The notes: generated from the letters alone by a model not told the origin. A DNA stretch of 64,000 nt from Cryptomeria japonica (GCF_030272615.1 NC_081405.1:569839095-569903094); one strand, 5' to 3'. Shown: positions 23,238 through 35,080, counted from the first letter of the stretch. A program made the numbers and translations.

Positions 23238-26200
23238 AAGAATTTTGCATCTTGGAGAATGAGGTTGAACATTATGTTTACAAGAAAATGAAATCATGTC
23301 ACCTGTTGGTTTTTTAGGAGAAGAAATGGTTTGGGTAGAAACTTCATGAGCTCTAGCATGACATCTTTGTCGGTGTTCTCTTGCACAATGCTTTCATCTA
23401 GTCATGGCTAAATGTTGAGGAGGGTCAGTTTCATTAGGTATAGGCTTTGTCTCTTCTTTTAAGGATTGATGAGTCCATTGAGGTCTTTTAGGTTAAAAAT
23501 GGAAGAGGTTGGTCACTTCTCTCTATAACATGAAGAAGGAGGATCTGCACCATACAAAGGAGGGATAAGAGGTGTAGGAAGGAGATCAGGTCCATCATGA
23601 GGAGGAGGGATAGGTCTAACCTTAGGAGGAATAGTTTTTCTTTTAGGAGGAAGTGTTTTTCGACCTTTGGGAGGAAGAGGAGACTCATCCATAGGAGAAG
23701 GAATAGGTTCTTTGTTAGAAAGAGGAATATCTCTTTTCTTGGAAGAAAGGATACTCTTCTCTTTAGGAGACTGAATAGATTCTTCTTTGGGAAGAAGATT
23801 ATTTCTTTCCTTAGCAAGAAGAATAATATTATTCTCAAGAAGGGTTATATGATCATAGAGAGGGATGCTAAGTGTTGTATTTCTTAGTTGAATCAAGGAT
23901 AAAATCATTTTATTTTTTCATTTTTTATATGATCTAGAAAGAGAATCACTTCTAGGTTCAAGAGGCTTTTACTATTCGGACAAAAAATAATCAAGACAAA
24001 CATCTCCATGCCTCATTGTAGGTTGAAATATGCTATAATTAATAGTTATAATTTCACTATTATGAGGAAATTTCAAACACTTATGAATAGTAGAAGTGAT
24101 TGCTTTCATGGAAGAGAGCCAAGGATGTCCCAACTTCACACAAAATTGCTCGAATGTAGGAATGATAGAAAACTGAACATCTAAGCATTTAGTGCCAACA
24201 TCAATAGCAAGTGTTATAGAACCAATAGTAGGAAAAGAGAAGCCATCAAAAACTTTAATTATTACATCAATATCATAATATATCACCTGATGCAATTGCA
24301 AAGTATAAAGAAATTCTCCAATTATCACATTAACCATGCAAGAAGGATCAATGAGGACTCCTCTAGTGGGTATACCTTTGATTTTTGCACTTATGTATAA
24401 TGGCCCATCGGGTACCTCAATGGTCTCACTATGATAAAATGATATGCACAAATCCTTAGGAGGCTCTTGTTGGTCTACAAAGTTCACCACACTATTAGTT
24501 TGAAGGGTCAAATCATTGGGAGAGAAAGCAAGATGTTCAGTCTCAATAAAATTAGTTGAATGGGATGGTAAAGGATTAGTGAAAACTTGAAGTTTCTAGT
24601 TAGGAGGAGTTACATATTTGTTTCCCTTATCATTTACACCTACCACAAATATAGTGTTGTTATCAGTCAATTATTGAAGCTTACTTCTTAATGAAAAATA
24701 ATTCCCAATGTCATGACCAGGTTGATGATGATATTGACAAAAAGATTTAGTATCAAAGTAAGGTGAAGTTGTTTTAGATGGATCAATTGGTTTGAGTTGG
24801 GGAAGTTTCAACACATTTTTTTGTATTAATTGAGACATAATAGATCCCTCCCACCCTTACAACTATAGTTGGGAAGCAGGGTGGGAACTCTAGTGTGCCT
24901 GCTATAATAATATAATAGTAGGGGTGTCCCCCTACTATTTGAAGGGTAGTTGCGTCTACCTTGTCGATTAATTAGCCTGCTAGAATAGGGGGGGCAAAGA
25001 TCTCAACACCTTAGCAACAATTTTGTCTTCCTCAATAGTTCCACTATGCAAATATTCATTCAAAGGAGTAAACTCTTTCTCTTGAAAAATTTAGACAAAG
25101 GAGGCTCACCTATAGCACCTACGAATTGATTGATTGATTGTTGTTATTATCATTGAATTTGAAGAATCCTTTGTTTGGTTTGAACTTTGCAAACGGTTGT
25201 TGAACAATATCACCCTTATCACTCAGATCTATGGAAGGAGATGATTGTTCCAATTGACTCATAGTCAGATGATAATTGTGAAGTACTTCGCACAACTACG
25301 AAAAGGAAATAAACTTAGTTAAAAGGAGTTCATCCCTAATTTCCTTTTGTAAATTAGCAATAAAAATATTTTGAATATCTTGATCAGGCATAGGAAAAGA
25401 AATGTGAGAATACAAATGCTTATATCAACCACTAAAACCAGTCACTTTTTCTTAAACACCTTATTTACAATGCATTAAATCAATGAAAGTAACTTTAGGA
25501 CCAATATTATTATGAAATTGTTGAATAAAAGCATTAGCCAATTGTTGAAAAGAAGTAATAGAATAAGGAGGCAAAGAACAATACCATTGCAAATCTCTAT
25601 CTCTTAATGTTCTAGTAAACTATTTTGCTAACAACCTTTGATCGTGACAAAAGTCACTACACAAAGTTTGGAATGTTTTAACATGAGTTAAAGGATCACC
25701 TTTTCCATTATAAAGTTCCAATAGAGGGACTTATACATGTTTAGGAGGGACGGCTATAACAATGTCATGGGATAACGGGCTTGTGACATCAAATGTGGGC
25801 ACATTATACTTTGATTGGTTCATAGAAGCTATTTGTTGTTGTAAGGAAACTATTTGGGCAAGGGTGTTGATTGTAGCTTTGGTAGAAGGATTGAAATTAG
25901 ACATGTTGGATTGAGAGGGAGGAGTAACATTGTTGAATGAAGAAAGAGGTTGATAATAAGGAGGTGGAACACTATGATGAGTGGGTAATGGAGAAGATTG
26001 GGTAGCACAGGGAAGACTCATGGGAGGAATGAAATAATTGTGATTAAAGGAGTTGCCTTCTTGACTAACATGTATAGGTGGTGAATGTGATTGGGTAACA
26101 AGGGGAACACTCATAGTAGGAGAAATGAAAGAAAATGTATTTCCCCCATGACTAACATTTGTAGGTATGACATTTTGTGTAGAGGTAGCCATGATATTTG

Positions 26201-26695
26201 ATGTGAAGGTAGGAACACTAGTCATGGAAGTTGTCAAAGGAATAGAATGATTAATTTGACTAGGAGGTTGTGTATAACCTAGGTTTTCAGAACAACTCTT
26301 CATAGGCATTATATTAGAATAAATAATATCAGCAATACCATGCAAGATATCAACACCATGCTTATCACTATGAATCATTATTTTTAATCCTTCAATCAAT
26401 GGGAGAGCTTCACTTCCTAGGTATTCTCAGCATTCATTGTTGAATATGATCAAATTGATTATCCATCTTCACCAATTAGTCAATTGATACTCTAGTTAGT
26501 GATTCCTCATTGTGAGAATTATCAAGAAGATAAACATGAATATCTGAAGGATGAGAAGAAGCAAAAATATCCTAATTGAAAAAGCTAGCCAAATTAGGCT
26601 CCATTTCCTCGGTAATCAAACCTTGAGAAACCTTAATTCTACAACTTCTTCTAATGGGGATACTATAGGTAGGACTAATGGTAGTACAACTCATG
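23238..26695 (-). pseudogene. gag: E1 gag and protease-like ORF, decayed
   Basis: The minus-strand start is near 26694 (MSCTTISPTY, matching E2). It runs through a Gln/Pro/Ser-rich N-terminal region (26399-25731), a Retrotrans_gag-type capsid block near 25700-25300, an amber codon at 25296-25298, the C-x2-H-x4-H-x4-C box region, the structured insertion at 24841-25035, and a protease-like domain (24511-23972). That domain carries VLIDPSCMVNVI and CVKLGHPWLSS. A Pro/Lys-rich tail with PPLYGADPPSSCYREK follows to 23513. It aligns with the E2 ORFs throughout. Stops and frameshifts are numerous. The tail is cut at 23238 by the deletion that joined it to E8. Confidence 0.8.
24841..25035. repeat. 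Structured ~195-bp insertion inside E1 gag
   Basis: It is absent from the equivalent place in E2 (near 34830). It contains a 9-bp stem (24849-24857 with 24878-24886) enclosing the 12-bp palindrome CAACTATAGTTG (24860-24871). It also contains an 11-bp perfect hairpin AATAGTAGGGG/CCCCTACTATT (24914-24939). It could be a small foldback or MITE-like insertion. A target duplication (AATAG on both sides) is possible but imperfect. Confidence 0.6.
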
Positions 26696-27816
26696 CACCA
26701 GGGAAAAGAAATTGAAAATTAAGGTTTTAATTCTGAAATTTTGAAAGAAGGGAAACTCAAAATTAAAATTAGGGTTATCCAAATTTAACCTCTTAATTAA
26801 TTTTTTCAAATATTGAGATATTGTAGAAATCAATTTACTTTTAAAAATTAGGGTGTGCATAGTGAACCTCTTAATTTTAAAATTCAAATTGATAATGGAA
26901 ATGTTGAAATTCAGATTTATTTTCAACCTTAGGGTGACCTAAAATTAATAAAATTTCACAAATCTCTGGAATTGTGTAGTAAAATACAGGACCAAAATAA
27001 GCTTCCAAAATTTGAGCAAAAAAAGTCAGGAGCAAGTAGGTAGTGACTTGGTCCGAACACATGGTTCGACCAACTTTTTTCCCAAATTTTGGGGAAGCAA
27101 GATATTGTGATTTTTTTTCAAGTTCGAGAAGGATATGGAAATTGGAGATGTCAAGATATGCAAAATTAAGCCTTGAAGGTTGAAATAGGACACACTTAAG
27201 ATGTTTGACAGAAGGATTAATTGAAAAGACAACAAAAATGACACACCAAAGAGCCAACTTTTATGATATTTAGACGAAAGACAAGAGGCTTTATATTTAA
27301 TTGAATCAATTGAATTCTTAAGGAAAATTTGAAATTGCACAAGGTTGATTTAATTTTAAAAATTATGGTTTGTTGCATAAACCACTTAATTTTATAAATT
27401 TATATTTGAAATTTGAATGTTGGAAAGAGGGAAAATGAATTTGGAAAGTAAAGTCAAGACTCAAATCTGAAAATGAATTCAAGATCTACAAAATCCACAA
27501 TGTCAATTTAAAATTTAGGGTTTTGTGATTCAACCACTTAATTTTTTTATTTTTTATTTTTAAATTGTAAGTGTAAATGAAAATTTGAATAGAAATATTG
27601 AAAAATTTGTTGATGTGAAAAAAATCAATCCAATTTAGACAAATGACAAGCTCAATTTTGAATCTAAAATTAAGGGTTTTTGTACATTCAACCTCTAAAT
27701 TTTTTAAAATTGCAAAGAAATTACTTGTAAGTGAAAATTTGAATTTTAAATTGCATGCACTCAAATGTGAAAAAAAAAATCAGAAGTAAGCATAAGACAT
27801 GTTGGGCTCATTAAAA
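26696..27816 (-). other. E1 5' leader
   Basis: AT-rich non-coding leader between gag and the 5' LTR. The 26968-27115 block corresponds to a block present twice in the E2 leader: AAATTT, then a GTCAGGA-type word, a dyad (GTCCGAACACATGGTTCGAC), CAACTTTTTT and AAGATATTGTGATTTT. Short LTR-like AATTTTAAAATT words recur through the rest. No open frame is convincing. Confidence 0.6.
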
Positions 27817-29031
27817 TGTAAAGTGGAAAATTGGATAACCTTAGCTAATTTGCCACATGGAAAAAAGAGGGAATTCACTATGCTCCAATTTTCACTTGAG
27901 GGGACTTTACATTCAAAAGAGGGGGATGAATCTACTAGATCCAATCCAAACTGATGTAAGGATTGAATACTAAGCAAATTGGAATGGAATTTACCCTCTT
28001 TTGTAAGTTGATTGATTGAATTAAGATAAAGTGCTGAAAATGGAGACAAAGTATGCGAAAACAGTGAGCTACAGATTCAAGATTTAGCCATGCACCTGGA
28101 TCTTAAAAGTTTGAGATGATTCAGAGCTTCTCTGTGAAATTTCACAAAAGTTATAAGGATTGTGTGTCCAAACAGGGGTTCCCTCCAATCTATCCTTTGA
28201 ACCTTTCGTGCGTCGAAAAGGGTTTTTCCGTCTTTGAGAATAAAGCTTAATTCCAAAAGTATAGATGCACACCTATTTCCTACACATAAAAAGAAAGGGA
28301 AATGTGTTGGGAATAGGGGCTTGTCTTCTAATCAAACCCCAGTTTTAGAATTAGCCAAGTGGTTGAAATAATGTAAATGAAATGACTAAAAGTAGGAATC
28401 CTCCTCTTTGAGGGGATGTTGAATTGAATGAAATTGAATTGTTTATACCTCCTTGTCAAGTTTTGTTTGGCTCCACACAGAAACACAGAATTAGGGTTAC
28501 ATGAAGTAGAATGTTGATCTCCTCTTTAATGCTTGAAATCTTGTCTCTATTTCTACTCCAAATCTTGAAGGAAGACAGAAAATGCTCAATTGTTGTTGAA
28601 TGCTTGAATGCTTGATCTCTTGAATGTTCGGATTCTTGGTTGAATTTCATTAGATGTCAAATGAGAGGGAAAATCCCTCTTATATAGTTTCCAGTGGGTT
28701 TAATTAACTAATTTTTTGACTTGGGCCAACAAAGGAGGGAATTCGTGCTTCAAATCTGAGTTAGGTCCAAGGGGAGAGGATCAAGGGAGGTCCCAAATAT
28801 GGGATCCCAGGGTGCCACACCCTAGTCCTAGTGGATCCTAGGGAGCCATGCCCTGGTCCTGCCCTATTTTGTCAGGATCAAGGTGTAGGTAGAGTACAAG
28901 GTTGAATTGCAATGTGTTTTCAATATGCATGAGCATATTCAAGTCTTAGATGAGGTCGAGGGGTGCAAACACTTAGGCGAAGACCCAAATGTAGTCGAAA
29001 ATTACAAGGGGTGCAATTTTAGGAGGTTATA
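27817..29031 (-). repeat. E1 5' LTR (right)
   Basis: It begins TGTAAAGTGG and ends TAGGAGGTTATA, against E2 ..TAGGACGCTACA. Inner-edge sequence GACATGTTGGGCTCATTAAAA is the counterpart of the E2 primer site. It has a TATA-like word at 28679-28687. Dyad words such as CTAGG-GAGCCATGCCCTGG lie near 28800-28850, where E2 has its 31-bp repeats. Confidence 0.85.
28679..28687 (-). promoter_or_regulatory. E1 5' LTR TATA box
   Basis: The minus strand reads CTATATAAGAGGG, a strong plant TATA form, with the leader transcribed leftwards. Confidence 0.55.
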
Positions 29032-29870
29032 AGAACCACTAATGTTCCTACCATAATTCCAACCAACTATCCAATGACATAGACTATTTTGGGTTTATTT
29101 TTCTTCCTTCCCACACATCTAAGGCATAATTCTCTAATAATCTTGTTAAAAATTGGGTCATCCTTGATAACTTGAAGGAGAGGTGTCTTCACATGTACAT
29201 GTTTTAGTTTTCCTAAGAGGTAAAACTTATGTTTAGATTGGTATTTCTATGTGGGTAACCTCTCAAGGAAAGGTAGTTCCTTATTGGTTAACTCAACACA
29301 TGTTGGTGGCTCCTCCAATGGTTGGATAGTGACTTGTATCATTGGTTCCTCATCAAAAAACATTGTGATCTATAGGGATGTAGGATCAAGAAGAGTCTTA
29401 TGTTAATGTAGTTGGAAATCATTAATCTCAATTGTATAAGTTGAGTATGGAGCTGCCTCATTAGAGTAAGCTAGCTAAAAGGAGTTATTGTTAGGATTGG
29501 GTGCAAGTTGATCAAGAAACTATGGTGCTCATGGTGAACCAGAGGAAGGCATATTTTGATTAGGTATAATGTCTAGCTACTATGAATGTAAATTGGGTAT
29601 AAGTGTAGGTTCATCAAAATCATTTTATTTTTGTCATGGGTAATTAGCATTAGAAAAAATTGCCATTATTGGATTCCGTATCATGGTTGAGACCATGGGT
29701 GTTGAGTGCCCTACCACTAGTCATAACTTGGGTACTAGTATTGAAGTGGCAATGAGCCTTGCTATGGTATCTAATTTGATGCATTACCTTTTCATTATAG
29801 ATTAATTTGCATGGTATTCCAAGATTAGAAAATTCATTTTGTAGCATTTTGTTGAACTCCAATTAATGAA
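29032..29870 (-). pseudogene. gag: E0 gag remnant
   Basis: Translation of 29370-29060 on the minus strand gives MFFDEEPMIQVTIQPLEE, then LLGKLKHVHVKTPLLQVIKD, then KIIRELCLR. This is the C-terminal Gag-to-protease linker found in plant Ty3 gag-asp protease polyproteins. It continues, after removal of E1, into the protease remnant at 15660. The 29650-29862 open piece lies upstream and is not recognisable. Several stops are present. Confidence 0.7.
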
Positions 29871-30121
29871 GGATTTAAATATAATGTGTCTAATACCGTA
29901 CTTTGACTTTTTTTGCATGGCTTGCATTGATCAATGTAGAAGACGTTTCTATCCTCGTATTATAGTGCATGAATCTCGAGATAGACCAACTTCTCCTTAG
30001 AAATTGCAAGAATCTTTTTACAATTGTAATTAGACCTCTTCTACCTATAGTGAAGGTAATACTTTGTAAGAGCTACCACTGCTTCTTGTTTCTTCTTGAT
30101 GTGAAGAGATACCTATAGCAT
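29871..30121 (-). other. E0 leader region
   Basis: Non-coding sequence between E0 gag and its LTR. No clear primer-binding site is left at 30100-30121. Confidence 0.4.
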
Positions 30122-30718
30122 TGTAAATTGTCATTGGGCTAATTTGCACCTCATGTTTGTGCCCCTAGTTTAGTGTGTCCTATCCTAGTCACCTATCTAA
30201 ATCCATTTTCTGCTTATTCTCTAGTTTTGATACCATGAGCACCCTTTGAAATATTCCTTGGTGGGATACCACTCTCTTTTAGGGTTCATTTTGAACCCTT
30301 TTGTAGAATGAACATGGAGCCTAGCACATGGTCCCTCTTAATGGGGCCCAAATTTGAATTAGGGTAGGGATCATATCTTTCTAGTGAGAATTCAACTCCA
30401 TATCTCTACATGACCATTAGATGTTAGCCTAATAAGTAAAATACCTAGATGCCCCTATATAAAGATATTTGATCAAACTTATTTCATCCAAGCAAATCTA
30501 ATCAATTCTAAGACTTTAATTAATGAATTCCTAGTACTCTTGTATCCATAAAGCATTCATCATCAAGCATTTTCAAAGATATTCAACGATAAATATTCTT
30601 CATTAAAACATTATGGAGAAAAACTACAACATTCATATGCAAGCATGTGTGTGTGAGTAGAGTTTTGTTATCTTCATGCCATTTCATACAACATGTGTAA
30701 TTTCATTCTAAGAACATA
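30122..30718 (-). repeat. E0 5' LTR, first part (copy R2), split by E3
   Basis: It matches 1260-1850 and is interrupted at 30718 by E3. It resumes at 46483-46527, where GCATCATCAT and AATTACAAATCTA continue the R1 alignment, and is then cut by E5. Confidence 0.75.
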
Positions 30719-31060
30719 TGATCGGGTTTACCTAGCCTACTCAAATCTCCACCTAGTTGGTGTAGCTCAATTCCACCAACTCACCAGGTCTAGTTGCCCT
30801 CTAAACCTCCAATTCTTTCTCAATCTCTTCTAGGGATTTATTCCTAACCTTACTAAGGTGTTTTCTTTAGGTGTTTTGGTTAGGAACCCTATCAATTCAC
30901 TGTGCTTCTCAGGTGCTCAATTTTGGCCTCTTGGCTTCAACTTGTCAAAATGACCTCCAGCTATTGTGAGGGGATGCAAAGGTGTAGATATGTCTTCTAA
31001 CATGTTTTTAGTGCATTTGGGGTCCATTAGTGGTTTGCAACCTTGAGGTTTCTTAATAAT
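30719..31060 (-). repeat. E3 left LTR, first part
   Basis: It starts TGATCGGGTTTACC and matches 44862-45200. It is interrupted at 31060 by E2, with ATAAT duplicated on both sides. Confidence 0.9.
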
Positions 31061-31929
31061 TGTAAAGCGGAAAATCGCGATCGAACCCTAGTTGCTCTCC
31101 CCTCTTCCAACTCCAAGGAGAGAGAAGGGAGATTCACTAGGGTTGATGGTTTTCACTTAGGGGAGAGACTTTACATTCAAAAGAGGGGTTGAAACCCACA
31201 AGATCCAATCCCACACAATGCAAGATTGGATGCTAAATGTGTTTCAAGGGTTAAGAAAGCAAGGCTACCCTCTTTTGTAAAGAATGTTGATAGAAGAATT
31301 AAGCTAGGAATGCATAGAAAGTGACAAAGATTCGCTTATAAACTGAGATAGGGATATAGGATGAAGCTGCAGACCTGGAACTAGCAGTAAAATGTCGATA
31401 CGGCGCTGTCCTACAAATTTGAGCAAAAGTTGTCGGGACGATGGCACCCGAGCGCCATGGTCCTCCAAAAAATCTACGAAACGAAGGGGGATCTGTCCGT
31501 CTCTGCACAAGGATTCCAGATCTTCAATTTCAGCCGCGTACCTGCAACCTACACACAGAAAAGTGAAGACGATTGGGGGATTAGGGATTAGGGGTTTGCC
31601 TTTAGGTCAAACCCCGGTTTTGGAATTAACCAAGAAATGAGCAATGTTGTAAATGTAAATGTCTGTAATGTAAAACAAGTACTAATACCTTGTTGTAAGG
31701 ATGTTTGTATCCTTATGTGCAAAGGTATAGATGTTGTATGTTGTATGTTGTAGTAGTATGTAGTAAGTGATCTCCTCTTCAATGGTTGAATCCTTGTCTT
31801 GAATGCAACACTTAGCCTTGAATGGAGACTTGAAATGATCAATTGCTTGAAAGAATGCTTGAGTGCTTGAATGCTTGAGTAGAGTTTCCACGCCTTTTCC
31901 ATCATATCAAGTGAAAGAGGAAAATGTAG

Positions 31930-31938
31930 TTTATATAC
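31930..31938 (-). promoter_or_regulatory. E2 left LTR TATA box
   Basis: The minus strand reads AGTATATAAAC. The same site is at 38506-38514 in the right LTR. Confidence 0.5.
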
Positions 31939-32059
31939 TTGTCATTTAGGGCTGATAGACTGATTTTCCCGACCTTAGGCCGACCAGGAAAGATAATTTC
32001 CAATTTGCAAACAAAAAGACCCGAAGTCCAAAAGAGACCGGGCCCAAAATAGGACCCAG

Positions 32060-32117
32060 GGACCAGGGCACTAGGCGCCATGGTCCTGGGGTACCAGGGC
32101 GCTGGGCGCTCTGGTCC
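32060..32117. repeat. Two 31-bp hairpin repeats in the E2 left LTR
   Basis: The units at 32060 and 32091 each have the form GGACCAGGGCGC-TGG-GCGCCCTGGTCC with changes, an inverted repeat around a 3-base loop. Confidence 0.85.
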
Positions 32118-32289
32118 CACCTCCCAAGACAGCAGGGTGCAAAGGAGGTTCAGGCCAGGGTGCAAGAAAATGCAGTTTTCAGTGTCATAATCAGGTTTCG
32201 GGGTCTCCATTCAGGTTGCGTGTTGCGTCGCCATTGTGAAGACCGAAATGCAGTCAAAATTGCAAGTGTCGCAATTTTAGGACGCTACA

Positions 32290-33037
32290 TTTAGCCCCCA
32301 CTTTAGCGGGAGTATAAGCATACGCTCATACTTCCAGTAAAGTACAAGGAAACAACATTGAAAGACTTTCACCACATCAAGGAGGCAAGACACACCAAGC
32401 CCCCAGTGGACTAAGGATCTTACGACTTCAATTGACAAAGTAAAAGGGAAGACCACGAGGGAGAACCATGACTGTCAGTAGTAAGGTTCCCTCACTATGA
32501 GTCATGCAAGAAAGATATCAAAAATTTTCAAGGCAAGGTTAAATTTGTCAAGAAATTTTCAAGTATCTTGAAAAGATATGAACGGGATGTATGCCCCCCT
32601 ACGTTAAAGTGATTGCACACGCCTCACTGGGGGTGATTGCTTTAAGGTAGTGATACATATAAGAAATGAGAAAAAGGAAAGGAGCACGTTATCACAAGGA
32701 TTTAGCCCCCAAGTGTGAGATAAGCCCAAGGATAATAGACACAAAACACAAAGCACAAGGTGACTTCACTTTCCTCGGGGTCAGTATGCTGTATGATAAT
32801 TCATGTATACCATATGTATGTATGCATAATTGTTCTTCATTCCCCAATCAAGGAAGGTCACCTAGAAGAAGGGAACACATGTGTCTTTTGAGTCAACATG
32901 AGAGAGACCAAAAGAGATCTCAATGCTTTGCATTGTCCTCAAGTAGACAACACCAAGGACAACAAATAGAAGAATGAGAATAACATATAGAAGAAGTAAC
33001 ACAAGAGAGGAGGAGAGAATCTGCTATGCTAATGTAA
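32290..33037 (-). other. E2 3' region with polypurine tract
   Basis: The minus strand reads AAAGTGGGGGCTAAA against the left LTR (32290-32304), a good polypurine tract. The remaining ~730 bp is non-coding. Short plus-strand frames here (32666-32977, 32974-33195) show no protein character. Confidence 0.75.
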
Positions 33038-35080
33038 CTAGTCTAGCACGTCATCTACCCCCCGATCTTGCTGATCAATGTTTCGGGAAGGCAGGGAACA
33101 CGCTAGAGGAGGAACATTCAACACAGCAGATGGAGCTATCACAAGATCCAAACAAGGGCTATGTTCATGTTCCAAGCCACGCTGTTCTTGTCTAGGAGCT
33201 AGGATAAGTGCTTTAGAAAATTCATTAGATAAATGGTTATCAATATCAACAAGTTCATATTCACTATCAGAATGAACAGGAGTAACATTTTCATCATGAA
33301 TAACATTTTCATCTATAGCATCATCAAGATTTATAAAAATAGGGTCTTTAATTCGCACAAGATCAAGACCATCATGCATCTTATGTTTTGGAGATTTTGG
33401 AGAAAATGGAATAATGCTTGTTGAAGGTGTTTTTGGAGATTGCAAAGTTTGAGAAGCAGCTGCTTGAGATCTAAGACGACGCTTTCGCCGACGTTCACGT
33501 GCCGAACGATTTCGTCTAGTCTTAGTAGGAAGTTGAGAAGATTGAGGAGGAGGAATATTCTCATCCTTATCACTTGGGTGTTTAGGTTGTGGTCTCTTAG
33601 GCTGGATGATAGGAGAAGAGGAAGGTCTCTTCTCTCTATAAAAGGAAGGAGGAGGAACTGCTCCATATAAAGGAGGAATATTTGGTTTAGGAAGGAGACC
33701 AAGTCCATCATGACGAGGAGATATAGGTCTACTCTTAGGAAGTTTATTAGATATAGGCATAGTCACATCCATAGGGATGGGTTGGGAATCTTCTTGAGGA
33801 AAGACATTAGTTTTATCTTTCAAAGGAAGAACTTCCTTCTCAAGAATGATAGGAATGTCAAGTTTGGGTGTTCTAGGTTCACTTAGAGATAGGATCATAT
33901 CTGTTTTCCACTTTTGATAAGATTTGAAAAGATGATCACTTCGCGAAGGAATAGATTGGAATTGTTTAGGCCAAAAGTAATCAAGAGGAACGCTAGAAGT
34001 TCTTTCAGCTAGTTTAAAGAGACTATGATTGACAGTAACAACTTCACCATTATGGGGAAATTTCAAACACTTATGAATAGGAGAAGCAATAGCTTTCATG
34101 GAAGATAGCCAAGGATAGCCAAGCTTCACACAAAATTGTTCGGATGAAGGAATAATAGCAAAGTTCACATCAAGGGATTTGTTATGGACCTCAATAGGCA
34201 ATGTAATAGAACCAATTGCAGGAGAAGAAAATGCATCAAATAGTTTCACAATCACATCTGTTTTGTCATATATCACTTGATTCAATTGCAAAGTAAAAAG
34301 AAATTCTTCAGTAATAACATTAATCATGCACGAAGGATCAATAAGCACTCCACGGCAAGGTGTATTCTTGACTTTTGCAACTATGTATAAAGGACCATCA
34401 GGTGCCCTAATGGTTTCACTGGAATCAAATGTGATGGAAGGTTCTTTAGGGTTTTCTTGCTGCTCTACAAAGTTAATCACATTCGGAGTCATAGACACAA
34501 GACCATCAGATGAGAGAGAGGAATCATTAGCCTCAATTGCATTAGAGGTATGAGAAGGTAATGGATCAGTGAAAATCTGAAGATTTTGATTAGGAGGAGC
34601 TACAGATGTATTGCCTTTATCATTCACTCCAGAAACAGAAATAGTGTTATTATCAATCAAATCTTGAATTTTACCCTTTAAAGAAAAACATTTTTCAGTA
34701 TCATGCCCAGGCTGACGATGAAATTGACAAAAAGCTTTGTTATCAAAATAAGGTGAATTAATCTTTGCACGATCAATTTGCCTTATAGGAGGAAGAGTAA
34801 GCACATTTTGTTCCAATAACTTATTCATAATACTATGCAATGATTCATTCAAAGGAGTATACTTTCTTTCTTTCTTGAAAAATTTAGAAATAGGAGGCAC
34901 ACCTGATGCTGCATTCACATTGTTGTTGATGATGTTTTCATTGAATTTGATGGAATCTCTGTTCGGTTTAAACTTCCCAAATGGTTGTTGACTGCTATCA
35001 CCCTTATCACTCGGAGCCATAGGATGTGATTGTTCCATTTGACTCACAGTCAGTTGATAATTGTGAAGAGTTGCACACAA
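33038..35080 (-). CDS. E2 second ORF: Gag C-terminus, protease-like domain, Pro/Arg-rich tail
   Basis: About 680 codons on the minus strand, open from the amber codon at 35081 to the stop at 33038. It carries a C-x2-H-x4-H-x4-C box (CQFHRQPGHDTEKC, near residue 117), typical of plant Ty3 Gag. A retropepsin-like fold follows: VLIDPSCMINVI near residue 245, then CVKLGYPWLSS near 325. Next is a Pro-rich stretch with PPLYGAVPPPSFYREK and a strongly basic run (RNRSARERRRKRR) that could act as a nuclear signal or RNA-binding tail. The active-site D-T/S-G is D-P-S, so proteolysis is doubtful. No ATG starts the frame; it reads on from ORF1 if the amber codon is suppressed. Confidence 0.85.
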   Translation of the reverse strand: MCATLHNYQLTVSQMEQSHPMAPSDKGDSSQQPFGKFKPNRDSIKFNENIINNNVNAASGVPPISKFFKKERKYTPLNESLHSIMNKLLEQNVLTLPPIRQIDRAKINSPYFDNKAFCQFHRQPGHDTEKCFSLKGKIQDLIDNNTISVSGVNDKGNTSVAPPNQNLQIFTDPLPSHTSNAIEANDSSLSSDGLVSMTPNVINFVEQQENPKEPSITFDSSETIRAPDGPLYIVAKVKNTPCRGVLIDPSCMINVITEEFLFTLQLNQVIYDKTDVIVKLFDAFSSPAIGSITLPIEVHNKSLDVNFAIIPSSEQFCVKLGYPWLSSMKAIASPIHKCLKFPHNGEVVTVNHSLFKLAERTSSVPLDYFWPKQFQSIPSRSDHLFKSYQKWKTDMILSLSEPRTPKLDIPIILEKEVLPLKDKTNVFPQEDSQPIPMDVTMPISNKLPKSRPISPRHDGLGLLPKPNIPPLYGAVPPPSFYREKRPSSSPIIQPKRPQPKHPSDKDENIPPPQSSQLPTKTRRNRSARERRRKRRLRSQAAASQTLQSPKTPSTSIIPFSPKSPKHKMHDGLDLVRIKDPIFINLDDAIDENVIHDENVTPVHSDSEYELVDIDNHLSNEFSKALILAPRQEQRGLEHEHSPCLDLVIAPSAVLNVPPLACSLPSRNIDQQDRGVDDVLD

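Larger units (their letters stand above)
15661..29031 (-). mobile_element. E1: gag/protease element related to E2, disrupted by E8 and a deletion
   Basis: Minus-strand element with LTR remnants at 15661-16580 and 27817-29031. The flanks GGAAC (15656-15660) and AGAAC (29032-29036) fit a 5-bp target duplication with one change. The internal part (23238-27816) matches E2 from its leader through gag to the protease-like domain and the Pro-rich tail. E8 landed in the left LTR. A later deletion removed the end of E8, the rest of that LTR and the E1 3' region. No RT or integrase is seen, but the deleted part cannot be judged. Confidence 0.8.
31061..32289 (-). repeat. E2 3' LTR (left)
   Basis: TGTAAAGCGG..GACGCTACA, 1,229 bp. 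It has two 31-bp dyad repeats at 32060-32117 against three in the other LTR, which exactly accounts for the 31-bp length difference. The rest differs mainly by transitions. TATA-like word at 31930-31938. Confidence 0.95.

Noticed and set aside
23597-23887. Plus-strand Arg-rich open frame
   Set aside because: It is the reverse complement of the Pro/Lys-rich tail of the E1 minus-strand ORF.
31392-31640. Plus-strand open frame in the E2 left LTR
   Set aside because: It lies wholly inside an LTR, and the copy in the other LTR is not conserved as a frame. No protein motif.
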